Shown: positions 43,020 to 51,831 of the stretch, piece after piece
How positions within the stretch are numbered: position 1 is the stretch's first letter
How the letters are laid out: the number at the start of each line of letters is the position of its first letter
Assembly (NCBI RefSeq): GCF_029269825.1
Contig: NZ_JARJHU010000005.1
Coordinates: forward strand, 186,001 to 250,000
Length of the DNA: 64,000 bases
From: Pedobacter sp. JY14-1
GTDB lineage: Bacteria > Bacteroidota > Bacteroidia > Sphingobacteriales > Sphingobacteriaceae
Reading direction: 5' to 3'
Made by a program: the position numbers and the translations under genes
Notes under the pieces: generated by a model
Database searches by the model: none
What the model was told of the DNA's origin: nothing
Seen by the model: the letters and a program-made list of their open reading frames with translations, nothing else

Positions 43020-43913
43020 TCAAAATTTCTCTTCAATACCCAGGCCGAAAAGCGCAAAGTCATATTTGACCGGATCATGAGGATCAAAACGCTGCAGTTC
43101 CGCCGTAAGCTCAACGGCCGTGCGCCAGTCAGTCTGCCTGCGGGAAATCAGGCCCAGTTTACGCGCCACACGGTCTACATGGACATCGCAGGGGCAGATG
43201 AGGTCAGCAGGCCTGAGCGAACGCCAGATACCGAAGTCTACACCTTTATCGTCCTTCCTGACCATCCACCTCAGGAACATATTCAGCCGCTTGCAGGTAG
43301 ATTTCTGTAAAGGAGAGGAGATGTGCTTGATCGTTCTTCGCGGAAAATCAGGCAGGGAAAAAAAATATGCCCGGAAATAATTGAGCGCTTTCTCTATGCG
43401 TGGTATCTGTAATTCCCTGTCTGAAAGTAAACAGGCGGCAGAAGCATATTCACCGTTATTTTCTATCGGAGCAGAAAGGTACGCTGCTTCCCGACGGAAT
43501 TGATCAAGGCCGTTATATCCGGGAAGCAGGTCATCGCCAGGGGGTAAAAAGGCAGTTTCCAGGCTGGCTGACTGCTGGTAATGCTGCTGGAGGAAAGCCA
43601 TGAAATACAGCAAATCCGTATCGTTGAAGGTGCGGTGCTTGAAACCAAGCAGGGATTTCAGGTCTTGTTCGCTGTGGTGCAGTACAAACTGATAAGGGTC
43701 ATTGTCCATACGGCTGAACAGTTCCCGGCACTTATTGATGATGGTCCTGCGTTGTCCCCAGGCAAGTATGGCAGCAAAAAAGCCAGTGATCTCAATATCC
43801 TGCTTAAGGCTGTAGGCATGGGGAATACAAACAGGATCATTGGGAATGAAGTCCGGGCAGTTGTATTGCCCGGACTTCATGTCCAGAAAATCCTTTAATG
43901 CTAAAAATTCCAA
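43020..43913 (-). CDS. TIGR02757 (DUF2400) family protein, HhH-GPD-like
   Basis: A 297-residue protein of the TIGR02757 family, recognised from GFFAAILAWGQRRTIINKCRELF, HRTFNDTDLLYFMAFLQQ, and PLQKSTCKRLNMFLRWMVRKD followed by CDVHVDRVARKLGLISR. The last segment has the same layout as the catalytic Asp region of endonuclease III-type DNA glycosylases (VDTHV-x-RV-x-x-RLG), so a relation to the HhH-GPD fold is likely; no [4Fe-4S] cysteine loop is seen. No function has been assigned to my knowledge. It ends a minus-strand run with the PLP enzyme and ProS genes (gaps of 6 and 11 bases). Confidence 0.85.
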   Translation of the reverse strand: MEFLALKDFLDMKSGQYNCPDFIPNDPVCIPHAYSLKQDIEITGFFAAILAWGQRRTIINKCRELFSRMDNDPYQFVLHHSEQDLKSLLGFKHRTFNDTDLLYFMAFLQQHYQQSASLETAFLPPGDDLLPGYNGLDQFRREAAYLSAPIENNGEYASAACLLSDRELQIPRIEKALNYFRAYFFSLPDFPRRTIKHISSPLQKSTCKRLNMFLRWMVRKDDKGVDFGIWRSLRPADLICPCDVHVDRVARKLGLISRRQTDWRTAVELTAELQRFDPHDPVKYDFALFGLGIEEKF

Positions 43914-43919
43914 TTTCCT

Positions 43920-45059
43920 TTATTTCAATGCCTGTTCAAGATCGGCAAGCAGGTCTTCAATATCCTCGACACCCACACTTAACCTCAGCAGGTTATCCGT
44001 TACCCCCACTTTCTCACGTTCTTCCCTGGGAATAGAGCCGTGAGTCATCGTAGTGGGGTGATTGATCAGGGATTCTACCCCGCCCAGTGATTCCGCCAGG
44101 GTAAACACCTTAAATGATGAAGCGATACGGAAGGTTTCCTGAAGGTCGGCACCCTTTAAAGTAATGGAGACCATACCTCCGAATCCACGCATCTGGTTTT
44201 TTGCGATCTCATGATTGGGGTGATCGGTAAAACCCGGCCAGTAAACCTTATCGATCCGGGGATGGTCCTTCAGATAACGGGCCACTCTTTCTCCATTCTC
44301 ACAATGTGCCTTCATCCGCAAATGCAGGGTCTTAAGGCCCCTGAGGACCAGAAAGGCGTCCTGAGGACCAGGAGTAGCCCCGCAGGCATTATATACGAAC
44401 CAGAGATTCTTATACAGCTGATCGTCATTGACCAGTAATGCACCCATCACCACATCAGAGTGCCCGCCAAGATACTTGGTAACGGAATGCATCACGATAT
44501 CGGCACCCAGGTCGATCGGGTTTTGCAGGTACGGCGACGCAAAAGTATTGTCCACCGCCAGCAGCAGGCCATGTTCCTTGGTAATGGCCGCCATACCCCG
44601 GATATCGATAATGCGCATTGTCGGATTGGTCGGCGTCTCTATCCATATCATCCGAGTATGCGCGTTGATATAAGGCAGGATGTTTTCAGGACTGGAAAGG
44701 TCGAGAAAATGAAATTTGATGCCATACCGTTCATAGACCTTAGTGAAGATCCGGTAAGAACCCCCATAAAGATCATTTCCGGTAATGACCTCATCACCCG
44801 GCTTCAGCAACCTGAGTACGGCATCGGTTGCGCCCATGCCACTCGAAAAACACAGTCCATATTTTGCATTTTCCAATGCTGCCAGACAGTCTTCCAGTGC
44901 CTGGCGCGTAGGGTTAGTACCCCTGGAATACTCATAACCCTTGTTGTCTCCCGGAGACTTCTGCCAGTAAGTAGAAGTCTGGTATATCGGGGTCATTACG
45001 GCTCCGGTAGTTGGATCTGGCTCCTGGCCGGCATGGATGGCTTTTGTAGCAAATTTCAT
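43920..45059 (-). CDS. Cystathionine gamma-synthase/lyase-type PLP enzyme
   Basis: A 379-residue PLP enzyme of the Cys/Met metabolism family. Landmarks are YSRGTNPTRQALE, FSSGMGATDAVL, IETPTNPTMRI, AVDNTFASPYLQNP and the PLP lysine Lys195 in HSVTKYLGGHSD. The AESLGGVESLINHP and LLRLSVGVED endings fit both cystathionine gamma-synthase and gamma-lyase, which cannot be separated by eye. The gene overlaps no neighbour but sits 11 bases after ProS on the same strand. No SAM riboswitch-like leader is possible in that gap. Confidence 0.93.
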   Translation of the reverse strand: MKFATKAIHAGQEPDPTTGAVMTPIYQTSTYWQKSPGDNKGYEYSRGTNPTRQALEDCLAALENAKYGLCFSSGMGATDAVLRLLKPGDEVITGNDLYGGSYRIFTKVYERYGIKFHFLDLSSPENILPYINAHTRMIWIETPTNPTMRIIDIRGMAAITKEHGLLLAVDNTFASPYLQNPIDLGADIVMHSVTKYLGGHSDVVMGALLVNDDQLYKNLWFVYNACGATPGPQDAFLVLRGLKTLHLRMKAHCENGERVARYLKDHPRIDKVYWPGFTDHPNHEIAKNQMRGFGGMVSITLKGADLQETFRIASSFKVFTLAESLGGVESLINHPTTMTHGSIPREEREKVGVTDNLLRLSVGVEDIEDLLADLEQALK

Positions 45060-45070
45060 AATTAAAGATC

Positions 45071-46543
45071 TTAATAAGCCCTTGCAAACAGCACGCGTTG
45101 CGTGGAAGGTTTACCCGAGTAGATACAAACCCCATCTTCCAGCGGATTGTTCAACGGGATACAACGGATCGTAGCCTTCGTCTCTTCCTTGATTTTTTGC
45201 TCTGTCTCAGGCGTTCCGTCCCAGTGCGCCGAGATAAAGCCTGCCTTTTCGTCAAGCAGGGTCTTAAACTCGTCATAAGAGTCAGCTTTGGTAATATTCG
45301 CTTCCCGGAAGGCAAGGGCCTTCTGAAAGATGCTGTTCTGAATGTCTTCCAGCAATTGCGGAATAAAGATCTCCAGCCCTTCCTGCGTAACCGTCTGCTT
45401 TTCGCGCGTATCACGGCGGGCGATCTCTACAGTGCCGTTCTCCATATCACGTGCGCCAATGGCAATGCGCACCGGCACTCCCTTAAGTTCATATTCGGCA
45501 AATTTAAAGCCCGGACGCTGGGTATCACGGTCGTCGTACTTCACGGAAATGCCCAGACGCTTCAGTTTTGCATAAAGGATATCGACAAAAGCCGTGATGT
45601 TCTGCAGTTCCGCTTCCGTTTTATGGATCGGTACGATCACGACCTGGATCGGCGCCAGCCTGGGCGGCAGTACCAGCCCTGCATCATCGCTGTGCGCCAT
45701 GATCAGCGCGCCCATCAAACGGGTAGATACGCCCCAGGAAGTGGCCCATACATGGTCAAGCTTGCCTTCCCTGCTGGTAAACTTCACGTCAAATGCCTTG
45801 GCGAAATTCTGGCCGAGGAAGTGAGAAGTACCGGCTTGCAACGCCTTACCATCCTGCATCAGGGCCTCAATGCAATAGGTGTCCAGGGCACCTGCAAAAC
45901 GCTCGTTAGGTGTCTTTACACCCTTTACTACGGGCACGCCCATCCAGTTCTCGGCAAAATCTGCATAAACATCCAGCATTTTACGCGTCTCCTCGATGGC
46001 TTCATCAGCAGTAGCATGTGCAGTATGTCCTTCCTGCCACAGAAACTCAGTAGTCCGAAGAAACAAGCGGGTACGCATTTCCCAGCGTACCACATTAGCC
46101 CATTGGTTAACCAGGATCGGCAGGTCGCGGTAAGATTGTATCCAGCCCTTATAAGTGTTCCAGATAATCGTTTCAGAGGTCGGCCTCACGATCAGTTCTT
46201 CTTCCAGCTTTGCAGTCTCATCTACGACAATATTGCCATTGCCATCATTTTTCAGACGATAATGTGTCACAACGGCACATTCTGTCGCAAAACCTTCTAC
46301 GTGAGCAGCTTCCTTAGAGAAAAATGACTTTGGGATGAACAAGGGAAAATAGGCATTGCTATGTCCGGTATCCTTGAATTTTTGGTCGAGAATGGATTGC
46401 ATTTTCTCCCAGATCGAGTATCCGTAGGGCTTTATGACCATACATCCCTTCACGGAGGAATGTTCAGCCAGGTCTGCCTTTATAACAATGTCGTTATACC
46501 ACTGGGAGTAGTCTTCATTTTTGCTGGTAATGCCTTTGCTCAT
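45071..46543 (-). CDS. proS: Prolyl-tRNA synthetase, archaeal/eukaryotic-type short form
   Basis: Charges tRNA-Pro with proline. At 490 residues, without the bacterial INS editing insertion, it is the ProS type 3 form common in Bacteroidota. Class II motifs are visible: motif 2 in [23 protein letters not shown] and motif 3 further on ([29 protein letters not shown]), with an anticodon-binding domain ([32 protein letters not shown]) and a C-terminal tail ending RAY. It is first in the minus-strand run with the PLP enzyme and TIGR02757 genes. Confidence 0.96.
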   Translation of the reverse strand: MSKGITSKNEDYSQWYNDIVIKADLAEHSSVKGCMVIKPYGYSIWEKMQSILDQKFKDTGHSNAYFPLFIPKSFFSKEAAHVEGFATECAVVTHYRLKNDGNGNIVVDETAKLEEELIVRPTSETIIWNTYKGWIQSYRDLPILVNQWANVVRWEMRTRLFLRTTEFLWQEGHTAHATADEAIEETRKMLDVYADFAENWMGVPVVKGVKTPNERFAGALDTYCIEALMQDGKALQAGTSHFLGQNFAKAFDVKFTSREGKLDHVWATSWGVSTRLMGALIMAHSDDAGLVLPPRLAPIQVVIVPIHKTEAELQNITAFVDILYAKLKRLGISVKYDDRDTQRPGFKFAEYELKGVPVRIAIGARDMENGTVEIARRDTREKQTVTQEGLEIFIPQLLEDIQNSIFQKALAFREANITKADSYDEFKTLLDEKAGFISAHWDGTPETEQKIKEETKATIRCIPLNNPLEDGVCIYSGKPSTQRVLFARAY

Positions 46544-46587
46544 GTCTTATATGGAACGTTTTTTGTGTTAAACAGATGTTAAATAGC

Positions 46588-46618
46588 TTGTACTATAAGG
46601 GGCAAATTTATAAATTTA
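46588..46618 (+). promoter_or_regulatory. Candidate promoter for the Gly/Tyr/Trp-rich lipoprotein
   Basis: TTG (46588-46590), 20-base spacer, TAAATTTA (46611-46618), seven of eight matches to TAnnTTTG, 41 bases before the ATG. Confidence 0.35.
46603..46610 (-). promoter_or_regulatory. Candidate -7 element for proS
   Basis: On the minus strand TAAATTTG matches TAnnTTTG exactly, 60 bases before the proS ATG; it overlaps the divergent candidate promoter. The nearest TTTG is only 14 bases upstream, shorter than usual. Confidence 0.35.
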
Positions 46619-46659
46619 TACCTACAAAAAAATCCGAGACACACAAACATCACATAGTT

Positions 46660-47619
46660 ATGAAACCTAACCAATTATTCAAAGGAATGCTGGCCCTGGC
46701 TACGGTCTTTCTGGCATCCTGCGCTGCACCGAGGATGGCCGGGCAGGGCAATACTGATGATGACGTTTATAACTCTACCGCTAAGGCGAAGATATACACG
46801 CCTGCACCGGTAAGGTCATCTGAAAGTACACCGAGTGCGACATCTCGGTCGGGCGACTATACTGACGAGCAATACCAGGAAAGTGACTATTACGGAACAA
46901 GCGACCCGTATTACGACATGGACTATGCGTCCAGGATCAACAGGTTCTATTACGCAAGCCCCTGGAGGACTTATTACGACCCTTACTTCTACAGTGGCTG
47001 GTATCCTTACAGCAGCGGCTGGTCAGTAGGGATCGGTTTCGGGTCCTTTTATAACAATTACTGGAACTATCCTTATTCCGGATGGGGTTATCTGTACAAT
47101 CCTTTCTGGGGATTCAATAACTGGGGCTGGAACAGCTGGGGTTGGAACAACTACTACGGTGGCTATTTCGGGGGCGGCTGGGGATATCCCGGTTATTATG
47201 GGGGCGGCTTTTATACCGGCAGAACAACCAACGTGCCTGATTACAGGCCGAGACCAGGGCTGGGCAGGGAAAACGGCATCGGCACCTACCGTGACGGACT
47301 GGGCAGACCCGCATCCGGACGTGGTGCGGTAAGGACAGACCAGAATGGTGTGGTCACCCGCCGGAGCAGAGCCGAGATGTATGACGCCAACGAGAATGCC
47401 GGTACGAATGGCCGCGTCAGCAACCGCAGGACCCAGGAAACCACACAGCCGGCCCAGAACAGCAGACCGACCAGGACCGAAAGCTACACGCCTCCTGCAC
47501 GTCAGCCGGAGAGCAGGCCAAGCTATACTCCGCCACCTGCTTCCAGGGGCAGCAGTTCAGGAAGCGGTAGTTCAGGCGGCGGTGGCGGCACCAGGTCAGG
47601 AAGAGCCGGAAGAGGCTAA
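46660..47619 (+). CDS. Gly/Tyr/Trp-rich lipoprotein
   Basis: A 319-residue lipoprotein (lipobox FLASC, Cys at about 21). The middle (about 75-190) is extremely rich in Y, W, G and N with short repeats such as GWNSWGWNNYYGG and GGGWGYPGYYGGGF; the last 80 residues are a low-complexity R/S/P/T region ending in a Gly-Ser-rich basic tail (SGSGSSGGGGGTRSGRAGRG). Such composition suggests an extended or adhesive surface protein, which is inference. The ATG giving the lipoprotein signal was preferred over an in-frame ATG 28 codons upstream. It precedes the FadL-like gene by 28 bases. Confidence 0.8.
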   Translation: MKPNQLFKGMLALATVFLASCAAPRMAGQGNTDDDVYNSTAKAKIYTPAPVRSSESTPSATSRSGDYTDEQYQESDYYGTSDPYYDMDYASRINRFYYASPWRTYYDPYFYSGWYPYSSGWSVGIGFGSFYNNYWNYPYSGWGYLYNPFWGFNNWGWNSWGWNNYYGGYFGGGWGYPGYYGGGFYTGRTTNVPDYRPRPGLGRENGIGTYRDGLGRPASGRGAVRTDQNGVVTRRSRAEMYDANENAGTNGRVSNRRTQETTQPAQNSRPTRTESYTPPARQPESRPSYTPPPASRGSSSGSGSSGGGGGTRSGRAGRG

Positions 47620-47647
47620 TCAAGGTTTTACATTCAATCTGTAATCA

Positions 47648-49180
47648 ATGAAGAAAATCATATTTTCCCTGGCAGCTATAGTAGCTGCCGCAGGGACCAC
47701 ATACGCACAGAGTTATACACCTGATGCTTTAAAGTTCTCGCAGAACAACTATGGCAGCACGGCAAGGTTTAAGGGCCTTGGCGGCGCACAGATCGGCGTC
47801 GGCGGGGACATGAGCTCCCTGGGCGGCAACCCTGCCGGTCTGGGACTTTTTACCAAATCGGAATTCAGCTTTACGCCGGAATTTAACGGGATGACCGGCA
47901 AGGCAAGCTACCTCGGCCAGAATACCAATTCTTCAAAGGACCAGCTGAACCTGAACAATATTGGCGTTGTGCTCTATAGCCCAACTTATCGCGCGCAGGG
48001 CCAGGACGCCCGTAGCGGGCTGATCAGCACGGTATTCGGTATCGGATATGTAAGGAACAGCGATTTGCATGCTAATTTCAGTTATACAGGCAAGAACGCA
48101 GACAACTCTATCGCTGATTTTTTCAGGGATGAGGCCAACAGGTTGAGGGTAGCACCAGACAAACTGCCTTCGGGAGAGCTCGGCACCATGGCTTATGAAG
48201 GCTTTATGATCGATTATGATGATTTCACCAATCCATCCAGTCCTTTTTACCGTTCCTCTACCCGGAATAACAACGATGTGCAGTCCGAACAGAACACACA
48301 GACCCAAAGTGAAATGAGAAGCGGCTCAACATCCGAACTGACCGTAGGTGGCGCACTGAACATTTCCAACCAGGTATACCTGGGCGCAAGTGTGGCTATT
48401 GTCAATTCACGTTACACAAATGACAGCAAGTTTTCTGAAGCGGGCTATAACTTTACAGAGGATTCGAGATACGACCTCGCCTTCAATAAGTCTCAGGAGA
48501 CTAAGGGATCGGGCTTCAATGCACGCCTGGGCGTACTCTTCCGCCCGGTAGAAAATTTCAGGATCGGTGCTACCCTGCAGACCCCTACCTGGATGCTGGT
48601 AGAAGACAACACCACCTATAAACTGAATACACGCATTTATAGTGGTCCGAATGCAAACAGCTATGCTAACGACCCCGCGAACTACTACTTCTCTTACCGG
48701 CTGAAAACCCCGTTAAAGGGTTCATTAGGTGCAAGCTATGTCATTGGTGGCAGAGCGCTGATCGCTGCAGATGTGGACTATGTAGATTATTCATCCATTC
48801 GTTTCTCTACCGACCAGGGCAATAACCCTGAGGTGATCATGGCAGAAAACGCGACTGTGAAGGACTATTACAAATCTGCAGTAAACTACCGGCTGGGCGC
48901 CGAAATCAAACTGGACAATGCCTTCAGTCTGCGCGGTGGTTATGGATTGAACGGCAGCCCGGTAAAGGATGACAAAGGCAAGTTCGAGACTAAGTATTAC
49001 AGTGGTGGCCTGGGCTACAGGGTAAACAACTATTTTGTTGACCTGACTTATCAACGTGCGGAAACGAACACCGAGCTTTCTCCTTATGTTATTGGAACAG
49101 CTGACCATCCTGAAGAACCTGTAGCGGATATCAAAACCGTACGCAACAATGTATTCCTGACATTCGGGATCAGATTTTAA
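47648..49180 (+). CDS. FadL/OMPP1-like outer-membrane beta-barrel protein
   Basis: A 510-residue protein with a signal peptide (1-20) and alternating beta-strand character throughout, ending in an aromatic residue (LTFGIRF), as outer-membrane barrels do. The start of the mature part (ALKFSQNNYGSTARFKGLGGAQIGVGGDMSSLGGNPAGLG) is the pattern of the OMPP1/FadL/TodX family, in which an N-terminal plug with an NPAG motif precedes a 14-strand barrel for hydrophobic molecules. The substrate is unknown; Bacteroidota members are often labelled hemin receptor without proof. A strong terminator follows. Confidence 0.82.
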   Translation: MKKIIFSLAAIVAAAGTTYAQSYTPDALKFSQNNYGSTARFKGLGGAQIGVGGDMSSLGGNPAGLGLFTKSEFSFTPEFNGMTGKASYLGQNTNSSKDQLNLNNIGVVLYSPTYRAQGQDARSGLISTVFGIGYVRNSDLHANFSYTGKNADNSIADFFRDEANRLRVAPDKLPSGELGTMAYEGFMIDYDDFTNPSSPFYRSSTRNNNDVQSEQNTQTQSEMRSGSTSELTVGGALNISNQVYLGASVAIVNSRYTNDSKFSEAGYNFTEDSRYDLAFNKSQETKGSGFNARLGVLFRPVENFRIGATLQTPTWMLVEDNTTYKLNTRIYSGPNANSYANDPANYYFSYRLKTPLKGSLGASYVIGGRALIAADVDYVDYSSIRFSTDQGNNPEVIMAENATVKDYYKSAVNYRLGAEIKLDNAFSLRGGYGLNGSPVKDDKGKFETKYYSGGLGYRVNNYFVDLTYQRAETNTELSPYVIGTADHPEEPVADIKTVRNNVFLTFGIRF

Positions 49181-49220
49181 AAGAACTATTCATTAAAGGA
49201 TTTCTATTTCTTAATTCTGT

Positions 49221-49251
49221 AAAGGGCTGGCAAGATTTGTCAGCCCTTTTT
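49221..49251 (+). terminator. Rho-independent terminator after the FadL-like gene
   Basis: AAAGGGCTG pairs with CAGCCCTTT across an inner GCA/TGT segment and AGATT loop, followed by a T run; it ends 37 bases before the stop of the convergent UbiD-type gene. Confidence 0.88.
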
Positions 49252-49287
49252 AATGGTATTCGGCAGCCGATCGAAAGCAATATCCGC

Positions 49288-51123
49288 TCAGATGATCCCG
49301 TACAGAGATGCTCCTGCCCTGCCTAAGCGGTCAACCCGCTGTTCAACCTCAGGGACCCTGATCAGCTCGGGCGCATGATGCGGCTTTTTGCGGGCATCAA
49401 TAATCACCGGTCCGGTGCAGCCCCAGTGTTTATCTTTGATGAATGCCCCGATGCCGTGAATATCTGCAGCCGGATTACTGCGGGTAAAGGTCACCCAAAC
49501 CAGGTTATTGACGTTGTTAGCCGTAAAATCCGCATCATCACAAATGACGATCAGCGCGATTTCCTTCAGCAATTCAGGGTCTGCAGCTGCATTGAGCTGG
49601 CTGATCTCATTTGCCGCAGCAGCGGCATCATGGTAAGCAGGAGCCTGGATGACCATCACCCCCGGTATCGCAGTTTTGACCTTACCGAAAGCTTCAGGCA
49701 GTTTCAGGCCTGCCGGAACAACGGCTGACAATTGTCGTTTCGGCTCTCCCGCCGCCGCAAATACTACCTTGGAACCGCTGTTGAGACCATCGCCACTGTA
49801 ATCCAGGGTGTCTATGGTCGTCCGGGTATGAAAATGCAGATCCCGTCTGAAATCCATACGGGTAAGCACATGCTGTAAAAACGCGGAAAGATCATGAGTA
49901 TGGAGCTGCTCATTGTCTTCCTGTGCAGCTATAAAAAGGTATTTGGCCAGGCTGAGCTGGTTTTTCCCGAGTATATGGTTGGCTATGGTCAATATCTCCT
50001 GGGGCCTGCGCTCGCTGAGGTACGGTGTGTATCGTTCGCTGCCAATCGCAAAAAGCAGCGGATGCACACCCGCCGCATCTACTGCATTGACTTCCTTGAG
50101 GCCGTGAATTTCGCGGGGCAAGGCTGAACCTGCGATCTCATGGATCAGGGCCCCAAAGCTAGTATCTTCCTGCGGTGGTCTGCCGACCACAGTAAACGAC
50201 CAGATCGCATCTTTCCTGTGGTATACGTTATGTACCTTCATTAATGGGAAGGGGTGCGTGAGGCTGTAATATCCAAGGTGGTCTCCGAAAGGCCCTTCTG
50301 GTTTGTTCTCCCCCGGACAAACTGTACCCGTAATGACAAAATCAGCATCGGCAGAAATGCAAAATCCTTCGTCATCGTAAAAATAACGGAACCTGCGGTT
50401 GCCCAGTGCGCCGGCAAAGGTCATTTCCGACAAGCCTTCCGGAAGCGGCATAACCGCTGCAAGGGGATGTGAAGGCGGACCACCCACGAATATGCTCACC
50501 TTTAAAGGCTGGCCCTTGGCATTGGCCCTGGACTGGTGCACGCCAATACCCCGGTGTATCTGGTAATGCAGACCGATCTCCTTGTCCTGCTGGTAGTCAT
50601 TGCCTGCAAGCTGGATGCGGTACATGCCAAGATTCGCATGGAGGATACCGGGTCTGTCAACATCCTCAGTATAAACCTGGGGCATAGTGATGAAAGGTCC
50701 TCCATCCATAGGCCAGTTGACGATCTGCGGCAGGGCACTGATGGTGGTCTTTGAAAAAGCATTTTTAAAAGCACGTTGACGGAGCGGAAGTGCAGTTAGT
50801 GCAGTAAAGGCCGTCGCCGGAAGCTGAAAGGGCTTTTTCAACGCACTGGCCGGATCGGAACGCAAGCCTACCAGTTGCTCTACCCTGGGAAGGGTATCCC
50901 GGAACATAAACCTGGAACGTTCCAGTGTACCGAAAAGATTGGAAACTGCGGGAAACCGACTGCCCCGGATGTTCTCAAACAACAGGGCCGGACCCTGCTT
51001 TTCATACACCCGGAGGTGAATGGCGGCCATTTCGAGATAAGGGTCAACTTCTTCTCTGATACGGACAAGATGTCCGTGTTTTTCAAGGTCATTGACGCAG
51101 GCGGCTAAACTTTGATATCCCAT
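49288..51123 (-). CDS. UbiD family decarboxylase
   Basis: A 611-residue cytoplasmic protein of the UbiD family, which uses prenylated FMN to decarboxylate aromatic or unsaturated acids. Recognised from NPAG-free family blocks: ENIRGSRFPAVSNLFGT near the N-terminus, QLAGNDYQQDKEIGLHYQIHRGIGVH, KPEGPFGDHLGYYSLTHPFP with the conserved Glu/Asp, and VGRPPQEDTSFGALIHEI. The long form of this length is common in Bacteroidota and has been linked by annotation to menaquinone synthesis; that role is not shown here. It follows dps on the same strand after a hairpin. Confidence 0.92.
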   Translation of the reverse strand: MGYQSLAACVNDLEKHGHLVRIREEVDPYLEMAAIHLRVYEKQGPALLFENIRGSRFPAVSNLFGTLERSRFMFRDTLPRVEQLVGLRSDPASALKKPFQLPATAFTALTALPLRQRAFKNAFSKTTISALPQIVNWPMDGGPFITMPQVYTEDVDRPGILHANLGMYRIQLAGNDYQQDKEIGLHYQIHRGIGVHQSRANAKGQPLKVSIFVGGPPSHPLAAVMPLPEGLSEMTFAGALGNRRFRYFYDDEGFCISADADFVITGTVCPGENKPEGPFGDHLGYYSLTHPFPLMKVHNVYHRKDAIWSFTVVGRPPQEDTSFGALIHEIAGSALPREIHGLKEVNAVDAAGVHPLLFAIGSERYTPYLSERRPQEILTIANHILGKNQLSLAKYLFIAAQEDNEQLHTHDLSAFLQHVLTRMDFRRDLHFHTRTTIDTLDYSGDGLNSGSKVVFAAAGEPKRQLSAVVPAGLKLPEAFGKVKTAIPGVMVIQAPAYHDAAAAANEISQLNAAADPELLKEIALIVICDDADFTANNVNNLVWVTFTRSNPAADIHGIGAFIKDKHWGCTGPVIIDARKKPHHAPELIRVPEVEQRVDRLGRAGASLYGII

Positions 51124-51154
51124 AAGGCCAAAGATATCAATTAAATCAAAGCAA

Positions 51155-51175
51155 CCGGGCCAGTATCTGGCCCGG
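51155..51175 (-). terminator. Hairpin between dps and the UbiD-type gene
   Basis: CCGGGCCAG and CTGGCCCGG form a perfect 9-bp stem with a TAT loop; on the minus strand a moderately T-rich stretch (TTGCTTTGATTT) follows. It probably terminates or attenuates the dps transcript. Confidence 0.6.
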
Positions 51176-51180
51176 CAGTG

Positions 51181-51660
51181 CTATTTCTTCCCGGCGAAGG
51201 AACGCAGCATCCACGTCGTCTTTTCCTTAAACTGCATAAAGCGGTTTACCATATCGTTGGTACCATCATCTCCCGCCTGCTCAGTAGCCTCCAGCAGTTC
51301 GCGTTCCATCTGGATCAGCTGGGCCATATCGGCCAGGATCGCATCTACCATATCCAGGTCCTTCATACCTATGGTATCAATTTCCTTTATAGATGACTCC
51401 TTAATGTAGTCTGCAAAACGGCTGTGCGGCGGTTTCCCCAGCGTAAGCACACGTTCCGCAATTTCATCAATGGTCAGTTGGGCATTGGTATAGAGCTCTT
51501 CAAACTTGATATGCAGGGTAAAGAAGTTCTGTCCCTTCACATTCCAGTGACAGCCTCTTAATTTCTGATAGTGCACATGATAATTGGCCAGGTAGTCGTT
51601 GAGCAGATCTACTACGGGTCTCACCTCTTTTTCATTTAAACTGATTTCTTTTGCGTCCAT
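51181..51660 (-). CDS. dps: Dps family ferritin-like protein
   Basis: A 159-residue protein of the Dps/miniferritin family, a dodecamer that oxidises and stores iron and protects DNA under starvation or peroxide stress. The ferroxidase ligands are in place: HWNVKGQNFFTLHIKFEELY (the H-x11-H-x3-E type pattern) preceded by VHYQKLRGC, with the upstream helix LLNDYLANYHVHYQ. Four helices are predicted. A near-consensus promoter lies 50 bases upstream. Confidence 0.94.
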   Translation of the reverse strand: MDAKEISLNEKEVRPVVDLLNDYLANYHVHYQKLRGCHWNVKGQNFFTLHIKFEELYTNAQLTIDEIAERVLTLGKPPHSRFADYIKESSIKEIDTIGMKDLDMVDAILADMAQLIQMERELLEATEQAGDDGTNDMVNRFMQFKEKTTWMLRSFAGKK

Positions 51661-51709
51661 AACGTTATTTTATTTATTTTGCCACTGTTGGTGGATTTAG
51701 ATGTGACAA

Positions 51710-51739
51710 CAAATATAACCTAAAAATGGTTTCAGTAAA
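51710..51739 (-). promoter_or_regulatory. Promoter of dps
   Basis: On the minus strand TTTA (51739-51736), 18-base spacer, TATATTTG (51717-51710). The -7 box and the spacer length are identical to the tRNA-Ser promoter in this window. Confidence 0.65.
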
Positions 51740-51821
51740 TCCCCCTACAGTACAATAGCGAGGATTAAAAGACGTTATAATTACAATTCTGAAAAGGGGC
51801 TTGAACAGTACTAATTTTATT

Positions 51822-51826
51822 AAGGA
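51822..51826 (+). promoter_or_regulatory. Ribosome binding site of the LysM gene
   Basis: AGGAG five bases before the ATG at 51832; it favours that ATG over the TTG codon immediately before it. Such clear sites are uncommon in this window. Confidence 0.6.
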
Positions 51827-51831
51827 GATTG

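Noticed and set aside
45098..46327. A 409-codon plus-strand frame opposite proS
   Set aside because: It is antisense to a certain gene, has no recognisable domains, and arises from codon bias of the real frame.
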